Program-made: the position numbers and the translations under genes | Assembly (NCBI GenBank): GCA_019348395.1 | Contig: JAHWJN010000058.1 | Span: 1 to 7,634 of the forward strand | DNA from: Chloroflexota bacterium | GTDB taxonomy: Bacteria; Chloroflexota; Limnocylindria; QHBO01 | DNA: 7,634 nt | Reading direction: 5' to 3' | Notes under the pieces: generated by a model | Seen by the model: only the letters and a program-made list of their open reading frames with translations | What the model was told of the DNA's origin: nothing | Databases searched by the model: none | Part shown: positions 6,985-7,634 of the stretch, one piece after another | Layout of the letters: every line of letters begins with the position of its first letter | Numbering within the stretch: position 1 is the first letter of the stretch

Positions 6985-7242
6985 TCAGTTGCGTCCGATC
7001 TCCCCGTCACAGCCACCCGGACCATGGTCGCAATCGACCGCGAGCAGGTGCGCACCGTCGATGCTGAGCAGTGCCGCGCACGCGTCGTCGTTGGTATCGA
7101 CGGGCCCGGGATGCTCCTCCAGCGCAATCTCGACCCGCGTGGCGAGGAGTGCCGAGAGCGAGTGCGACGCGGTGAACGTCCGCCACCGGCCGTCGTCATC
7201 CCAGATGACGATGCCATACCCTCTGACTGCGACCGAGATCAT
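6985..7242 (-). CDS. small hypothetical protein (85 aa)
   Basis: I do not recognise this protein. From the ATG at 7242 it is 85 aa, starting MISVAVRGYGIVIWDDDGRW and containing TFTASHSLSALLATRVEIALEEHP and a C-terminal Cys pair (DCDHGPGGCDG). The opening looks like alternating beta strand, then a helix, with no membrane segment. Third codon positions are mostly G/C and an AAGGGGG stretch lies 11 nt upstream of the ATG, both supporting coding. The frame is open to an ATG at 7476, but that part is low-complexity, poorly coding and overlaps the start of uvrA, so I reject the longer version. It is divergent from uvrA and points toward the ABC operon. Plus-strand frames over the same bases look less protein-like. 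Confidence 0.5.
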   Translation of the reverse strand: MISVAVRGYGIVIWDDDGRWRTFTASHSLSALLATRVEIALEEHPGPVDTNDDACAALLSIDGAHLLAVDCDHGPGGCDGEIGRN

Positions 7243-7260
7243 GGGCGCGGATGCCCCCTT

Positions 7261-7348
7261 CGTACTGCCCGGGTACCGGTACGCAGAGGATGGCCCAGGC
7301 AGGGGCCGCTGTGAACCATGCACGTCCGGTCCGGACCGCACCGGTCCG
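7261..7348. repeat. cluster of short palindromes and a direct repeat upstream of uvrA
   Basis: This stretch holds CGTAC (7261-7265) paired with GTACG (7279-7283), a perfect 10-base palindrome GTACCGGTAC (7273-7282), a perfect 12-base palindrome CGGTCCGGACCG (7327-7338), and CCGGTCCG repeated at 7326-7333 and 7341-7348. It lies between the divergent small gene and uvrA, upstream of the LexA box. It could be regulator binding sites or structured leader for the small gene, or chance in GC-rich DNA. Confidence 0.35.
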
Positions 7349-7387
7349 CCCGATTCGGAGCGGCGAACCGCGGGGGACGTCGCAAAC

Positions 7388-7401
7388 CGAACAGGCGTTC
7401 T
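7388..7401. promoter_or_regulatory. LexA (SOS) box of the Gram-positive type before uvrA
   Basis: CGAACAGGCGTTCT matches the LexA/DinR consensus CGAACRNRYGTTYG at 13 of 14 positions, the last base being T instead of G. The GAACaggcGTTC core is a perfect inverted repeat with a 4-nt centre. It ends 18 nt before the uvrA -10 box and overlaps the likely -35 (7398-7403), so bound LexA would block RNA polymerase. It predicts that uvrA is induced by DNA damage when LexA is cleaved under RecA control. The lexA gene is not in this window. Confidence 0.8.
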
Positions 7402-7425
7402 CATCGGGCCGATTCCTGCTAGGAT
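7398..7425 (+). promoter_or_regulatory. uvrA promoter (-35 TTCTCA, extended -10 TGCTAGGAT)
   Basis: TTCTCA at 7398-7403 matches TTGACA at four of six positions. It is separated by 16 nt from TAGGAT at 7420-7425, which has a TGC extension at 7417-7419. The -10 box ends 9 nt before the uvrA ATG, so the transcript should be leaderless or have a leader of 1-3 nt. The alternative reading is that AGGA at 7421-7424, 10 nt before the ATG, is a ribosome binding site from a promoter further upstream. The LexA box position and the parallel at uvrB favour the promoter reading. Confidence 0.65.
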
Positions 7426-7434
7426 GACAACCGA

Positions 7435-7634
7435 ATGCCCTCGGACAAGATCGTCGTTCGCGGTGCCCGCGAACACAACCTCAGGAACCTCGACGTCGAG
7501 ATGCCCCGCGATCAGCTGATCGTGATCACCGGGCTGTCCGGCAGCGGCAAGTCGAGCCTTGCCTTCGACACGATCTACGCCGAGGGACAGCGACGCTACG
7601 TCGAGTCGCTCAGCGCGTACGCGCGCCAGTTTCT
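7435..7634 (+). CDS. uvrA: UvrA, excinuclease ABC subunit A (5' part, cut by window end)
   Basis: UvrA is the ABC-type ATPase that first detects DNA lesions in nucleotide excision repair and loads UvrB. Only the first 66 codons are present. They show the family start [19 protein letters not shown], the first Walker [10 protein letters not shown] at residues 33-41, and [23 protein letters not shown], which is nearly invariant in UvrA. The full protein is normally about 950 aa. The ATG at 7435 fits the family N-terminus and the promoter position. It runs in the same direction as uvrB but is separated from the uvrB unit by the opposite-strand exporter and small gene. The LexA box and leaderless promoter upstream point to SOS control. 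Confidence 0.97.
   Translation, partial: MPSDKIVVRGAREHNLRNLDVEMPRDQLIVITGLSGSGKSSLAFDTIYAEGQRRYVESLSAYARQF

Noticed and set aside
5961..7067. A 368-codon + strand open frame across the ABC ATPase gene
   Set aside because: It is the antisense of a gene with complete Walker A, signature, Walker B and H-loop motifs, and its own product is unrecognisable.
7243..7476. Longer version of the small - strand gene starting at 7476
   Set aside because: The added 78 residues are low-complexity and poorly coding, cover the uvrA promoter and LexA box, and overlap the uvrA start.

Overview
This is a high-GC bacterial window with strong G/C preference at third codon positions. It is built around the two nucleotide excision repair genes uvrB and uvrA. 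The best guess for the host is a high-GC Chloroflexota lineage of the Limnocylindria/Ellin6529 type. That guess rests on recalled resemblance only: the style of the ABC ATPase, the GHFDD...C...C...FVVT C-terminal pattern in one secreted or membrane protein, a Gram-positive-type LexA box and TGCTAGNAT promoters. A high-GC actinobacterium is not excluded.

Layout. (1) Bases 1-144 carry the uvrB promoter and possibly the tail of an upstream reading frame. (2) Bases 145-4099 on the + strand form a tightly packed four-gene unit: uvrB, a HicB-like/DinB-like two-domain protein, a uracil-DNA glycosylase superfamily protein, and a small membrane-anchored protein. The gaps are 0 nt, a GTGA overlap and an ATGA overlap. 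(3) Bases 4127-6881 on the - strand hold a three-gene ABC-2 exporter (ATPase, permease, permease), also with overlapping genes, which converges on the uvrB unit with a 27-nt gap. (4) Bases 6985-7242 on the - strand hold a small unrecognised 85-aa gene. (5) Bases 7243-7434 are the uvrA control region. (6) Bases 7435-7634 are the first 66 codons of uvrA, cut off by the window end.

How the genes fit together. UvrA and UvrB find bulky DNA lesions and load UvrC. The glycosylase in the uvrB unit would start base excision of deaminated bases, so the + strand genes form a repair cluster. The ABC exporter separates uvrB from uvrA on the opposite strand and has no obvious repair role. Regulation is the most informative part. 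A near-perfect Gram-positive SOS box (GAACaggcGTTC core) overlaps the -35 region of uvrA. The uvrA, uvrB and exporter promoters share a GCTAGNAT -10 element. At uvrA and uvrB that element lies only 8-9 nt before the ATG, which predicts leaderless or near-leaderless mRNAs. No LexA box is seen before uvrB. No gene-free stretch exceeds 300 bases. I found no RNA gene, CRISPR array, insertion sequence or clearly undescribed system.
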